Source: Bacteroidota bacterium
Lineage (GTDB): Bacteria > Bacteroidota > Bacteroidia > Bacteroidales > VadinHA17
NCBI GenBank assembly: GCA_018262715.1
Contig: JADFDS010000040.1
Location: 88,340-152,339 of the forward strand
Direction of reading: 5' to 3'
Length of the DNA stretch: 64,000 nt
Of the stretch, positions 34,251-42,987 are shown one piece after another. The notes below the pieces were generated by a model that worked only from the letters and a program-made list of their open reading frames with translations, was not told the DNA's origin and did no database searches. Numbering within the stretch: the stretch's first letter is position 1; each line of letters begins with the position of its first letter. The position numbers and the translations under genes are program-made.

Positions 34251-35387
34251 TCAGGTCAGTTTGATATCAAGCATCTGTTTCACTCTCTGGCTGCGGTATT
34301 CGCCGTCATGAACGGCAGCGGTACCGGCTATAATCTCATCGGCGAGATCAATTCTCACCTCTCCCTTGTTGTCAGTCATGATCCTGAGCAGGTTGACCAG
34401 GTTGTTTCCGAACATCCTGCTGGCGTCGGCTGACATCATGGATGGGTAGTCAGATCTCCCTGCGATGGTTACACCGCTTATTATCACAGTCCTGCCGTTC
34501 TCAGTAAGCTCGCAGTTTCCACCGGAGGAAGCGGCCAGGTCGATAATCACGGAGCCCGGCTTCATTTTCCCGACTGTTTCCTTAAGTACAAGCACGGGGG
34601 CCTTTCTGCCGGGTATTTGTGCAGTAGCAATGATCACATCGGCAGCAGCAGCACGCTCCTGAATAAGTGCCTGTTGTTTCTTCCGGAACTCCTCACTCTG
34701 TTCCACAGCGTACCCTCCTGCCGTAGCGTCTTCTCTGGCTCCCTCTACCTCAATAAATTTTCCGCCGAGGCTTTTCACCTCGTCTTTCACGGCTGACCTG
34801 ACGTCAAAGACCTCCACCACTGCACCCAGCTTGCGCGCCACTGCAATAGCCTGCAATCCCGCCACACCTGCGCCAAGGATGAGCACCCTGGCAGGTTTTA
34901 TGGTGCCGGCAGCGGACATGAACATGGGGAAAAACCTGGGCAGCATGGAAGCTGCCTCAAGCACGGCTTTGTATCCTGAAACAGTTGCCATTGATGAGAG
35001 GATGTCCATTGACTGTGCCCGGGTGATGCGTGGCACCAGGTCAAGAGCCATGATAGAAAGTTTTCCTGTACGTGCTTTCTCAAGCCACTCCCTGTTGGAA
35101 ACAGGATCAAGAGCAGTAAAGATTATCTGCCCTTCCCTGAAGAGGGTGATATCTTCACTGACGGGAGGATTGACTGTCAGTAGGAGGCCGGACTCCCTGA
35201 TCACCCCGCTCCTTTCTGCCACGGCAGCGCCGGCAGCAAGGTACTGGTCATCAGAAGCAAAGGCTTCTTCGCCGGCGCCGGTCTCAACGAGGACCTTCAG
35301 TCCCAGTTTGACCAATGCAGCCGTTTCGCCCGGGAGGAGGGCGACCCTTTTTTCACCTCCTGTTTCTCTGAGAATACCTGCGATCAT
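34251..35387 (-). CDS. pntAA: NAD(P) transhydrogenase subunit alpha, NAD-binding part
   Basis: A 378-residue soluble protein of the alanine dehydrogenase/PntA fold: RVALLPGETAALVKLG at the N-terminus, the NAD-binding GAGVAGLQAIAVARKLGAVVEVFDVR, and the conserved YPSMMSADASRMFGNN. It binds NAD(H) and docks on PntB. The gene follows pgl after 28 bases. Confidence 0.96.
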   Translation of the reverse strand: MIAGILRETGGEKRVALLPGETAALVKLGLKVLVETGAGEEAFASDDQYLAAGAAVAERSGVIRESGLLLTVNPPVSEDITLFREGQIIFTALDPVSNREWLEKARTGKLSIMALDLVPRITRAQSMDILSSMATVSGYKAVLEAASMLPRFFPMFMSAAGTIKPARVLILGAGVAGLQAIAVARKLGAVVEVFDVRSAVKDEVKSLGGKFIEVEGAREDATAGGYAVEQSEEFRKKQQALIQERAAAADVIIATAQIPGRKAPVLVLKETVGKMKPGSVIIDLAASSGGNCELTENGRTVIISGVTIAGRSDYPSMMSADASRMFGNNLVNLLRIMTDNKGEVRIDLADEIIAGTAAVHDGEYRSQRVKQMLDIKLT

Positions 35388-35415
35388 AGCCGGAATGTTA
35401 CATATTGTTTATTTT

Positions 35416-36147
35416 TCAGCCCTTCAGGAGTGAGGCAGCTCCGGTATCAAGCATCCATACCAGATGCCCCGAGCCGGGCTTTATCCTGGCTGCCGGATAG
35501 AGTTCCGAGCCGCTCCTCCCTTCGAGAACCTGTGATACGACCGGTGCCTTCTCCTTACCGGTAACAATGTAATATATTTTTGATGAATTGTTTATCAGCC
35601 GGCCCGTGGCTGTAATTCTCTTTTGTTTCTTATCGGGCCTGGCGGCCACCTCGAAGAGCTGACCTGTAGTGAACAGGTCCGGCCTGTCAGGAAAGATGGA
35701 AGCTATGTGACCATCGCTGCCCAGACCGAGCAGCATCAGGTCAAACTGCGGGATGCCCCTGTATTCCGGCACCATGCTGGTCACAAGCTCTGAATATTGC
35801 CGGGCCTCTGCAACAGGGTCATCCTCGCCACGGATCCTAAAGATGTTAGCATCGGGTATCGGGACGTTCTGCAGGAGGCTTTCATAAGCCATCCTGTAAT
35901 TGCTTTCATCGTCATCAGGGGAGACACATCTCTCGTCAACCCAGAAGACCAGCAGCTTTTCCCAGCTTATTCGTTCTGCATAGTTTTCTGAAAGATAACG
36001 GAATATGTATTCCGGGGTAGAGCCTCCGGAGAGAGCAATTGTATAATAGTGATCAGGCTCTATACGATCGAGATCCTTGATCAGCATCGCCGCGATGCTT
36101 TGAGCCAGTGCCTCACGGGTGGGGAACACTCTGACTGAATGTGACAT
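35416..36147 (-). CDS. pgl: 6-phosphogluconolactonase
   Basis: Hydrolyses 6-phosphoglucono-lactone in the oxidative pentose phosphate pathway. The 243-residue protein is of the NagB-like DevB/Pgl type: ALSGGSTPEYIFRYLSE, FWVDERCVSPDDDESNYRMAYESLL and LGLGSDGHIASIFPD. It lies 33 bases after zwf, supporting the call. Confidence 0.95.
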   Translation of the reverse strand: MSHSVRVFPTREALAQSIAAMLIKDLDRIEPDHYYTIALSGGSTPEYIFRYLSENYAERISWEKLLVFWVDERCVSPDDDESNYRMAYESLLQNVPIPDANIFRIRGEDDPVAEARQYSELVTSMVPEYRGIPQFDLMLLGLGSDGHIASIFPDRPDLFTTGQLFEVAARPDKKQKRITATGRLINNSSKIYYIVTGKEKAPVVSQVLEGRSGSELYPAARIKPGSGHLVWMLDTGAASLLKG

Positions 36148-36180
36148 GACAAATAAACAGTAATCTTGATATAAAACTAA

Positions 36181-37701
36181 TTATAATTCACAATAAACAC
36201 CATCATCTGCAAGATTTTTACACGGATAACGCCATGTAAGCTCCGGTTCTTCAATCAGGCCATCAGCCGTCTCTGGTCCCCAGGTTCCAGCAGGATAACC
36301 ATATACCGGTATGGAAGGATCATCTTTCCATGCCTGCAACACCGGATCAAGGAACTTCCATGCTGCCAGTACGGCATCAGACCTGGTGTAAAGCGTTGAG
36401 TCACCATTCATGCAGTCATGGATCAGCCGCTCATAGGCATCAGGTATGCGGTCCACGGCAAGATCGGAATAATGGAAATCCATGTTCACGTTTCTTACAT
36501 TGAATCCTCCTCCCGGGATTTTCATCCCAAACTTGATCAGTATCCCTTCATCAGGCTGAATACGGATTATCAGCTGGTTGCATCCCTCGCACGCACTCTC
36601 TCCCGAAAACAGGTAATGGGGTGTTGGCTTGAAATGGATGACAGCCTCCGTCACCCTGGTGGGAAGACGCTTGCCTGTCCTGATGTAAAAGGGAACCCCT
36701 CCCCACCTCCAGTTGTCAATATAGAATTTCAGCGCTGCAAATGTCTCGGTCATTGATGTCTTGCTGACACCCTCCTCTTCCCGGTAACCGCCAAGCCATT
36801 CACCTTTGACATGCGCCCCGGTGTACTGGCCCCTGATGGTCATTTTTCTGACATCTTCCGGCTTGACGGGCCGGAGTGATTCAAAGACCTTGACCAGCTC
36901 ATTCCTTATGGATGTTGAGTCAATGGATGACGGGGGCTCCATCGCAATAAAACCGACGAGGTGCAGCAGATGGTTCTGAACCATGTCACGCAATGCACCG
37001 GTGCCTTCGTAATACGAGCCTCTCTTCTCCACCCCCAGGCTCTCGGAAGATGTGATCTCGACATGATGCACATAATTCCTGTTCCAGAGAGGCTCAAAAA
37101 TGCCATTGGAAAAGCGGGTCACAAGTATGTTCTGAACAGTCTCCTTTCCAAGATAATGGTCAATGCGGAAAAGCTGGCTCTCTTCCCAGTGCTCCAACAA
37201 CAACCTGTTCAGATGCACCGCGCTGGCATAATCATACCCGAAAGGCTTTTCGATAATCAGACGCTTCCAGCCATCGGCCTCACTGTTCAGACCCTGACCG
37301 GCAAGACCAGGAGAAATCTCGTCATATATCTCTGGCGGAACGGAGAGATAAAACAGGGTGTTGCCCTGAATTTTCATCTCAGACCTTAACCTGTTAAGAA
37401 GCCCTGCAAGCTCCCTGTAATCACCCGGAACCAACGGATCAAGAGTCGTATAGAAGAAAGCCCGCATAAAATCATCATCGCCTTTTCCCCCTTCTTTCCC
37501 GGCCTTCCCTGTGAGCGCACTACTCACCTCATTTCTGTAGACCTCATCATCAACCTTGCTCCTTCCTGTGGCCACCACCGCAAACCTCTCCGGCATCAGT
37601 CCCTGTATAAAAAGCTCATACAGAGCAGGAACAATCTTCCTCATGGCAAGGTCTCCCCTGCCTCCGAATATCACAATTATCTGGTTCTCCGCCCTGTTCA
37701 T
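36181..37701 (-). CDS. zwf: glucose-6-phosphate 1-dehydrogenase
   Basis: First enzyme of the oxidative pentose phosphate pathway, producing NADPH. The 506-residue product has the catalytic RIDHYLGKE (D181, H182, K186), EKPFGYD and the C-terminal domain. The dinucleotide loop reads FGGRGDLAMRK, where most family members have GASGDL-x-KRK; the glycines are kept but the loop is altered, which might affect NAD/NADP preference. It heads zwf-pgl-pntAA-pntAB-pntB. No gnd gene is in the window. A -7 match lies at 37811-37804. Confidence 0.96.
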   Translation of the reverse strand: MNRAENQIIVIFGGRGDLAMRKIVPALYELFIQGLMPERFAVVATGRSKVDDEVYRNEVSSALTGKAGKEGGKGDDDFMRAFFYTTLDPLVPGDYRELAGLLNRLRSEMKIQGNTLFYLSVPPEIYDEISPGLAGQGLNSEADGWKRLIIEKPFGYDYASAVHLNRLLLEHWEESQLFRIDHYLGKETVQNILVTRFSNGIFEPLWNRNYVHHVEITSSESLGVEKRGSYYEGTGALRDMVQNHLLHLVGFIAMEPPSSIDSTSIRNELVKVFESLRPVKPEDVRKMTIRGQYTGAHVKGEWLGGYREEEGVSKTSMTETFAALKFYIDNWRWGGVPFYIRTGKRLPTRVTEAVIHFKPTPHYLFSGESACEGCNQLIIRIQPDEGILIKFGMKIPGGGFNVRNVNMDFHYSDLAVDRIPDAYERLIHDCMNGDSTLYTRSDAVLAAWKFLDPVLQAWKDDPSIPVYGYPAGTWGPETADGLIEEPELTWRYPCKNLADDGVYCEL

Positions 37702-38154
37702 CAGCTTCGCTTACAGTCTTCCGCAGACATCAGTCATTACTTCCCCGGTCAACGGGATCAATACATAAATGTTCAATCCTTGCATTTGCAACAACAGTTA
37801 AAACAAATATAGAAAATTGAGCCCTTCTCTGACATCATCATCATCTAAAACAACTGATACTGTTTAAAAGTTTATTGAACAAATCATTACATTGAAGCTC
37901 CCGGTCCTGAGACCTTACATGTTAATTCTTCAAAGTGTTGCATTTTTATACATATGTATATTATTTACACATTGTCTTATCAGACTGATTCTATGTGCTT
38001 TATATCAATAGCCATTATTGCCTGTTTAATTTATCAACACTTTGTAGGAACAATACAGACCTCAAAGTGCTTTATATTATTGGTTCTCAATATATTACAA
38101 GCTTTGGCATGCTTATTGGTATACATTATTACAGACAATATAAAATACAACTAT
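37702..38154. other. 453-base intergenic region
   Basis: AT-rich sequence between two divergent genes. On the minus strand TATATTTG (37811-37804) is a probable zwf -7 element with a long leader, but no clear -33. A small inverted repeat TTGCA-TT-TGCAA overlaps 37781-37792. An open frame on the plus strand from 37954 joins the next gene but has Cys-rich, low-complexity, AT-driven composition and is not thought to be coding. I find no TAnnTTTG or sigma-54 site for the plus-strand gene. Confidence 0.5.
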
Positions 38155-39816
38155 ATGAAAAAGTCAATCATCTTTATTATCAGCCTCGCCTGCCTGAGCG
38201 CAGGATTATCAGGCTCGCAGTATGCAGGGCCGGAGCAGGACGGCAAAAACACCGATGCCGTCACAGTAGCTTCCTCACCGGGGCTTAAAGCCCTGGCTCA
38301 GAGCTGGATTGACGCCTACAGGGTGGAAAATCCCGGCCGGAATGTGTCGATGCTGCCAGTTGACGAGTATAACAAAGCTGATATCAGGATATTTGAAGGT
38401 GCCTCCGCAGGGACAGCCAGCGGCGAATCGGAATGGAAAATGGTTGTTGCGCGTGATGTGATAGTTCCTGTTATGAGTACTGACAATCCATTCTACCAGG
38501 TCATAATGTCGAAAGGCATCGCCCCCGAAAAGTTTGGTGCGCTTCTCTCCTCCCCTACAGTCACCTGGGGCAAGATTCTGGGTACGGAAGCCAATGTCCC
38601 TGCAATGACAAATGTTGCTGTTGACGGAGCAGCTCTGGGTTATCTGGCAGGATTTGCCGGGATCGACGCTTCGCAGGTCATTGCACGGGAATTGCCAGTC
38701 TCTGAGATAGCATCGCTGCTCAGGAATCAGCCTGCCACTGTCGTTTTCTGCAAACTGTCTGACATAACAGCTCCCGGTGGTACCGGTTTTGCTGAAAACC
38801 TGATGGTAGTTCCGATTGACATCAATTCCAACGGTCAGTCAGACTATTTTGAGCAGTTTTATGCAGATTTCAACAGCTTCAACCGTGGCGTATACATCGG
38901 CAAGTATCCGAAGGAGCTCTGCAACAGTATCTTCTGTGCCACGGCCTCGCAGATGGTACCCGAAGCCGCTGCTGATTTCATCCGCTGGATTCTGGCTGAC
39001 GGCCAGGAGATAGCAGCCACCTCCGGGTTGACTGCCCTTTCGGGAAGTGAAGGAATGATCAGAAGGGAGATGCTGACACCTGTGACGGAGATAGTGCAGG
39101 CAGGCAACGAAAACAAGGCAGGCGTCAGCATCCTGGTATGGGTAATGGCAGTAATCTCCGCCATCTCACTCCTCGGCTTCCTGTTGTATCGCATCACCAG
39201 GGCCGGCAAAGGAAAGATCAGCCTCCTGGAGGAAGAACCGCTGAAAGCATTCAACCCTAAAACCTTTGTGACACCTGCAGGAATCCTATTCGACAAAAGC
39301 CACACCTGGGCCTTCATGGAAAAGAACGGCACGGTAACAGTCGGTATTGACGACTTCCTTCAGCACGTAACCGGTATCGTGACAAAAATCACACTGAAAG
39401 CAACTGGTGAAAAGGTACGCAAGGGCGAAAGGATAGCATCACTCATTCAGAAAGGCAAGCAGCTTGACGTCCTCTCACCCGTCAGCGGAACAGTGGTCTC
39501 ACGCAATGAGACCCTGGCAAACAATACTGACCTGCTTCACAGCGGGCCCTACTCGGAAGGATGGATGTGCGGCATAGAACCTGATAACTGGTTCAATGAA
39601 TCACGCCTGATGGCTGCCGCAGACAAATTTGCAGTTCAACTTCGCGAAGAGTTCGGCCGCATACGCGACTTCCTTGCCACTGTGGCCGGTGCAAACGACA
39701 TGAGACTGGCCCATGTGGTGCTTCAGGACGGCGGAGAACTGAAGGAAGGCTTCCTCGAGGAGTTCGGACCTGAAGTCTGGGAAGAGTTCCAGATCAGATT
39801 CATCAACAGGTCCTGA
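38155..39816 (+). CDS. membrane protein: PstS-like periplasmic domain fused to GcvH-like domain
   Basis: A 553-residue protein in three parts. Residues 1-20 are a signal peptide or anchor (MKKSIIFIISLACLSAGLSG). Residues 30-315 resemble phosphate-binding (PstS-type) periplasmic proteins (VTVASSPGLKALAQSWIDAY, then VVPIDINSNGQ). A transmembrane helix follows at about 323-345. Residues 375-490 form a GcvH-like domain in the cytoplasm: SHTWAFMEKNGTVTVGIDDFLQHVTG, LSPVSGTVVSRNETL, GPYSEGWMCGIEP. At the place of the lipoyl lysine there is glycine, with lysines on each side (IQKGKQLDVLSP), so normal lipoylation is doubtful. The ATG at 38155 is chosen as it begins the signal sequence. It precedes a haem-binding sensor kinase and an NtrC-type activator. 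Confidence 0.8.
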   Translation: MKKSIIFIISLACLSAGLSGSQYAGPEQDGKNTDAVTVASSPGLKALAQSWIDAYRVENPGRNVSMLPVDEYNKADIRIFEGASAGTASGESEWKMVVARDVIVPVMSTDNPFYQVIMSKGIAPEKFGALLSSPTVTWGKILGTEANVPAMTNVAVDGAALGYLAGFAGIDASQVIARELPVSEIASLLRNQPATVVFCKLSDITAPGGTGFAENLMVVPIDINSNGQSDYFEQFYADFNSFNRGVYIGKYPKELCNSIFCATASQMVPEAAADFIRWILADGQEIAATSGLTALSGSEGMIRREMLTPVTEIVQAGNENKAGVSILVWVMAVISAISLLGFLLYRITRAGKGKISLLEEEPLKAFNPKTFVTPAGILFDKSHTWAFMEKNGTVTVGIDDFLQHVTGIVTKITLKATGEKVRKGERIASLIQKGKQLDVLSPVSGTVVSRNETLANNTDLLHSGPYSEGWMCGIEPDNWFNESRLMAAADKFAVQLREEFGRIRDFLATVAGANDMRLAHVVLQDGGELKEGFLEEFGPEVWEEFQIRFINRS

Positions 39817-39881
39817 AAAGTGCAGCCTCACTTGTCCTGAATACTTTAATTTCGTATTTTGTAGAAAATTTAAACACAATA

Positions 39882-39914
39882 TGTGATCGTCCACAACTGT
39901 CGTGGGCGTTCACA
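39882..39914. promoter_or_regulatory. imperfect inverted repeat upstream of the haem sensor kinase
   Basis: TGTGATCGTCCAC, 7 bases, GTGGGCGTTCACA: 11 of 13 positions pair. It lies 32 bases before the kinase ATG. It may be a hairpin ending the upstream transcript (no T-run) or a binding site. Confidence 0.45.
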
Positions 39915-39945
39915 TTAGTTTGTTTTGCACCCAACTAGGATAAAA

Positions 39946-41616
39946 ATGGCTCAACGAGGAAAAACGGACAGCCCGCGGGAATCCCTGGGAGAAAAGATGC
40001 GAAGGTATTTCAGATTCAGTTCAACCATTTACGGCAGGGTTGTGACCATAATCACCCTCGCTGCAGTTGTATTGTTCATATCGTTCAGCGCAATTTTCCG
40101 CACGGTTTATATCAACTATTTCAACACCGTTCTGAAACAGAACGGGAATAATGTAGGTGCTATAGTAGAGGGCTCTCTGTATAAATCGATGCTGGAGAAT
40201 GACAAGAGCACCCTTCATGGTACTCTTGACATCATTAACACCATGCCCGGTATTGATGACGTGAACCTGTATGACCAGAATGACAACCTGGCCTATTCGT
40301 CATTTGCTGCTGACGCCCGGAATCATAGCAACCCCGACTGCATCTCGTGCCATACTGACCTCGGACAGATGTTTTCAAGGAATGAGAGGAGCTACATGAT
40401 AATTGATGCGAAGAGCGACTGTGCAATGAACCCCAACAAACCCGGAGAGAGGCATATGCTTATACGCAGGCCCATACTCAACGAGCTTTCGTGCTACACT
40501 GCCGCATGCCATGCTCACAGCAGGGACGACGAAGTCCTGGGGTCTCTCATCATCAGGATGCCCCTCCGTGATCTTGACAGCGCCCTGCGGAAATCTTCCG
40601 TGCAATTCCTCCTGATGGCTCTGCTCATATCCGGAATTATCGTAATGATCCTCATCTGGTTCACCAGGAAGAGGATCAAAGCCCCGCTTCTGGGCATCAT
40701 CAGTGCCAGCGAGGCTGTTTCGCAGGGTGAGGTGAGCACAAGGCTCGACATCAAACCCAACCTGCTGGATGACATGAAGATGGTCTCCATGGCTTTCAAT
40801 AACATGCTCGACCATATTGACAATGCAACGAGAGAACTTGAAAACTGGTCAAAACAACTCGAGTACAAGGTTCAGAAAAAGTCAGAAGAACTCTCCGAAG
40901 CACACAACGAGCTGATGAATGTCGAGCGTATCGCGTCCCTGGGCAAGCTGTCAGCATCTGTTGCACACGAGATCAACAACCCGCTTTCAGGCATCCTGAT
41001 CTATACCAAGCTCGTGCACAAACAGGTGGAAAGCCAGGACCTGACTGCGGCCAAAAAACAGAATATCCTTCGCCAGCTGAAGCTTATTGAGACTGAAACA
41101 AAAAGGTGCGGAGACATTGTTAAGGGTTTACTTGACTTTTCACGCAAGGACCAGGAGGACTTCGAGGAAAGGCATCTGAATGAAATAGTGGAAGGCACCT
41201 ATGAGCTGATGCTGCATCACGTGAAGATCTCCAATATAAGGTTCACCGTTATGACAGAAGCAAAGGCTGACCTGGTCCGATGCAGCGCAAACCAGATCAA
41301 GCAGGCCTGTGTCGCCCTCCTGGTCAATGCCTCGGAGGCTGTTACCGAAAACGGGGAGATTTCAATCAGGACCAGGAACAGCGACAGCACCACGGTTCGG
41401 ATTGAAATATCCGACAACGGGTCAGGCATAGCCCCTGAAGACATACCCCACATATTCGAACCCTTCTTCACCACCAAGCAGGATGCATCCGGCATTGGAC
41501 TGGGGCTCTCGATAGTGCACGGCATTGTGCAGAACCACAACGGCAGGATCGAGGTTGATTCGGCAGTGGGCAGGGGAACCACCATCTCAATTATTTTACC
41601 ATTGAAAACAGAATAA
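39946..41616 (+). CDS. sensor histidine kinase with c-type haem-binding periplasmic domain
   Basis: A 556-residue membrane kinase: TM1 at 32-52, periplasmic part 53-218, TM2 at 220-239, HAMP, coiled coil, HisKA with H341 (ASVAHEINNPLSG) and HATPase (DNGSGIA, GIGLGLSIVHGIV). The periplasmic part has a canonical CISCH haem c motif (132-136), a lone C159, and an expanded CYTAACH (183-189), so it probably binds one or two haems and senses redox state or a gas. The start at 39946 is an ATG after AATAAA-rich sequence; the ORF start at 39925 is a TTG. The cognate regulator starts 10 bases downstream. Confidence 0.92.
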   Translation: MAQRGKTDSPRESLGEKMRRYFRFSSTIYGRVVTIITLAAVVLFISFSAIFRTVYINYFNTVLKQNGNNVGAIVEGSLYKSMLENDKSTLHGTLDIINTMPGIDDVNLYDQNDNLAYSSFAADARNHSNPDCISCHTDLGQMFSRNERSYMIIDAKSDCAMNPNKPGERHMLIRRPILNELSCYTAACHAHSRDDEVLGSLIIRMPLRDLDSALRKSSVQFLLMALLISGIIVMILIWFTRKRIKAPLLGIISASEAVSQGEVSTRLDIKPNLLDDMKMVSMAFNNMLDHIDNATRELENWSKQLEYKVQKKSEELSEAHNELMNVERIASLGKLSASVAHEINNPLSGILIYTKLVHKQVESQDLTAAKKQNILRQLKLIETETKRCGDIVKGLLDFSRKDQEDFEERHLNEIVEGTYELMLHHVKISNIRFTVMTEAKADLVRCSANQIKQACVALLVNASEAVTENGEISIRTRNSDSTTVRIEISDNGSGIAPEDIPHIFEPFFTTKQDASGIGLGLSIVHGIVQNHNGRIEVDSAVGRGTTISIILPLKTE

Positions 41617-41626
41617 ACCACCGGGT

Positions 41627-42967
41627 ATGGCAGATAAGATTTCAATTCTGATTGTTGACGACGAGGACTCTGTAAGGGATTCCCTGCTTAACTGGTTTCT
41701 TGAGGACGGTTATGAGGTGGAAGCCGCCGAGAATGCAAAAAAGGCACTGCAGCTTCTCGAAGAGAGAAATTTCAACATAATCCTTGCCGACATCAAGATG
41801 CCGGGAATGGACGGGCTTGAACTGCACAGAAGGATCAGATCGCTGAACCGCGAGACTATCGTAATAATAATGACAGCCTTCGCCTCTGTTGAGACAGCGG
41901 TACAGGCACTGAAAGACGGTGCCTTTGACTATGTGACAAAACCGTTCGATCCTGATGATCTGTCGCACCTCATCCGGAATGCAGCAAGTCAGATAGCGCT
42001 TAGAAATGAGAATGAGGCGCTTAAGGAAAGGGTCACTACCCTGGAGGAGGTTGATGACATCATCGGCCACAGTGAAGCAATAGTCAGGGTATTGCAGCAT
42101 ATAGAGAGTGTAGCCCAGTCAAATGCCTCAGTCATTATTACAGGTGAGAGCGGCACCGGCAAGGAATTGGTTGCCAGAGCCATACATGCCAACTCCTCCA
42201 GAAAATACTTTCCCATGATAAGTGTCCATTGCGGAGCCCTGACCGAAAGCCTGCTTGAAAGCGAGCTTTTCGGACACGAGAAAGGCGCTTTCACAGGCGC
42301 CACCTTCAACCGGAAAGGACGCTTCGAGATGGCTGACGGAGGTACGATCTTCCTCGATGAGATTGCCACTATCTCCCCGAAGATGCAGATAGAGCTGCTC
42401 CGTGTGCTTGAGACGAAAAGCTTTGTCAGGGTAGGTGGCAACAGGGAAATTACTTCTGACTTCAGAGTCATATGTGCAACCAACCGTGACCTGGCAGCCA
42501 TGGTCAGAAACGGTACATTCCGTGAGGACCTCTACTACAGGCTTAATGTGGTCAACATTGACATTCCTCCCCTGAGAGAGAGAACTGACGACATTCCGCT
42601 GCTGGTCAACCACTTCATCAGGAAATACTGCACTTCAATGAGCCGTGATCTCATCACCATTGAGCCGTCAGCGCTGAAACATCTTGAAAAATTTGAATTT
42701 CCGGGTAACGTCAGGGAACTGGAGAACATGATTGAGCGTGCCATCGTAATTGGCAACGGCAGGGAGATTAAGCTCAAGGACCTTCCGCTGGGGGCAGAAA
42801 CACCCGAAAATTCCGTGGAGAGTCTTGACGAACTGGAAAAGAGGCACATAGAGCAAATACTTCTGAAATACAACTGGAATATATCCCGTTCAGCCAGGGC
42901 GCTCAGTGTTGACAGGGTGACTCTCTATAACAAAATTAAAAAATATGACCTGAGACAGAAGGAGTAA
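41627..42967 (+). CDS. NtrC-family sigma-54-dependent response regulator
   Basis: A 446-residue activator: receiver domain with D55 (ILADIKMPGMDG) and lysine in YVTKPFDP; AAA+ domain with Walker A GESGTGKE near 172, the sigma-54-contacting GAFTGA near 219, and Walker B GGTIFLDEI; and a C-terminal Fis-type helix-turn-helix (NWNISRSARALSVDRVTLYNKIKKY). It would activate RpoN promoters when phosphorylated by the haem-containing kinase encoded just upstream. I find no convincing -24/-12 promoter in the window, so its targets may lie elsewhere. Confidence 0.96.
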   Translation: MADKISILIVDDEDSVRDSLLNWFLEDGYEVEAAENAKKALQLLEERNFNIILADIKMPGMDGLELHRRIRSLNRETIVIIMTAFASVETAVQALKDGAFDYVTKPFDPDDLSHLIRNAASQIALRNENEALKERVTTLEEVDDIIGHSEAIVRVLQHIESVAQSNASVIITGESGTGKELVARAIHANSSRKYFPMISVHCGALTESLLESELFGHEKGAFTGATFNRKGRFEMADGGTIFLDEIATISPKMQIELLRVLETKSFVRVGGNREITSDFRVICATNRDLAAMVRNGTFREDLYYRLNVVNIDIPPLRERTDDIPLLVNHFIRKYCTSMSRDLITIEPSALKHLEKFEFPGNVRELENMIERAIVIGNGREIKLKDLPLGAETPENSVESLDELEKRHIEQILLKYNWNISRSARALSVDRVTLYNKIKKYDLRQKE

Positions 42968-42987
42968 CTGTCACTCATCCCCGCCCA

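Noticed and set aside
37954-38154. N-terminal extension of the PstS/GcvH-like protein
   Set aside because: AT-driven, Cys-rich and placed before a good signal peptide at 38155; unlikely to be translated.
37900-38154. Sigma-54 promoter for the module controlled by the NtrC activator
   Set aside because: A TTGCA occurs near 37938, but no GG at the right -24 distance.
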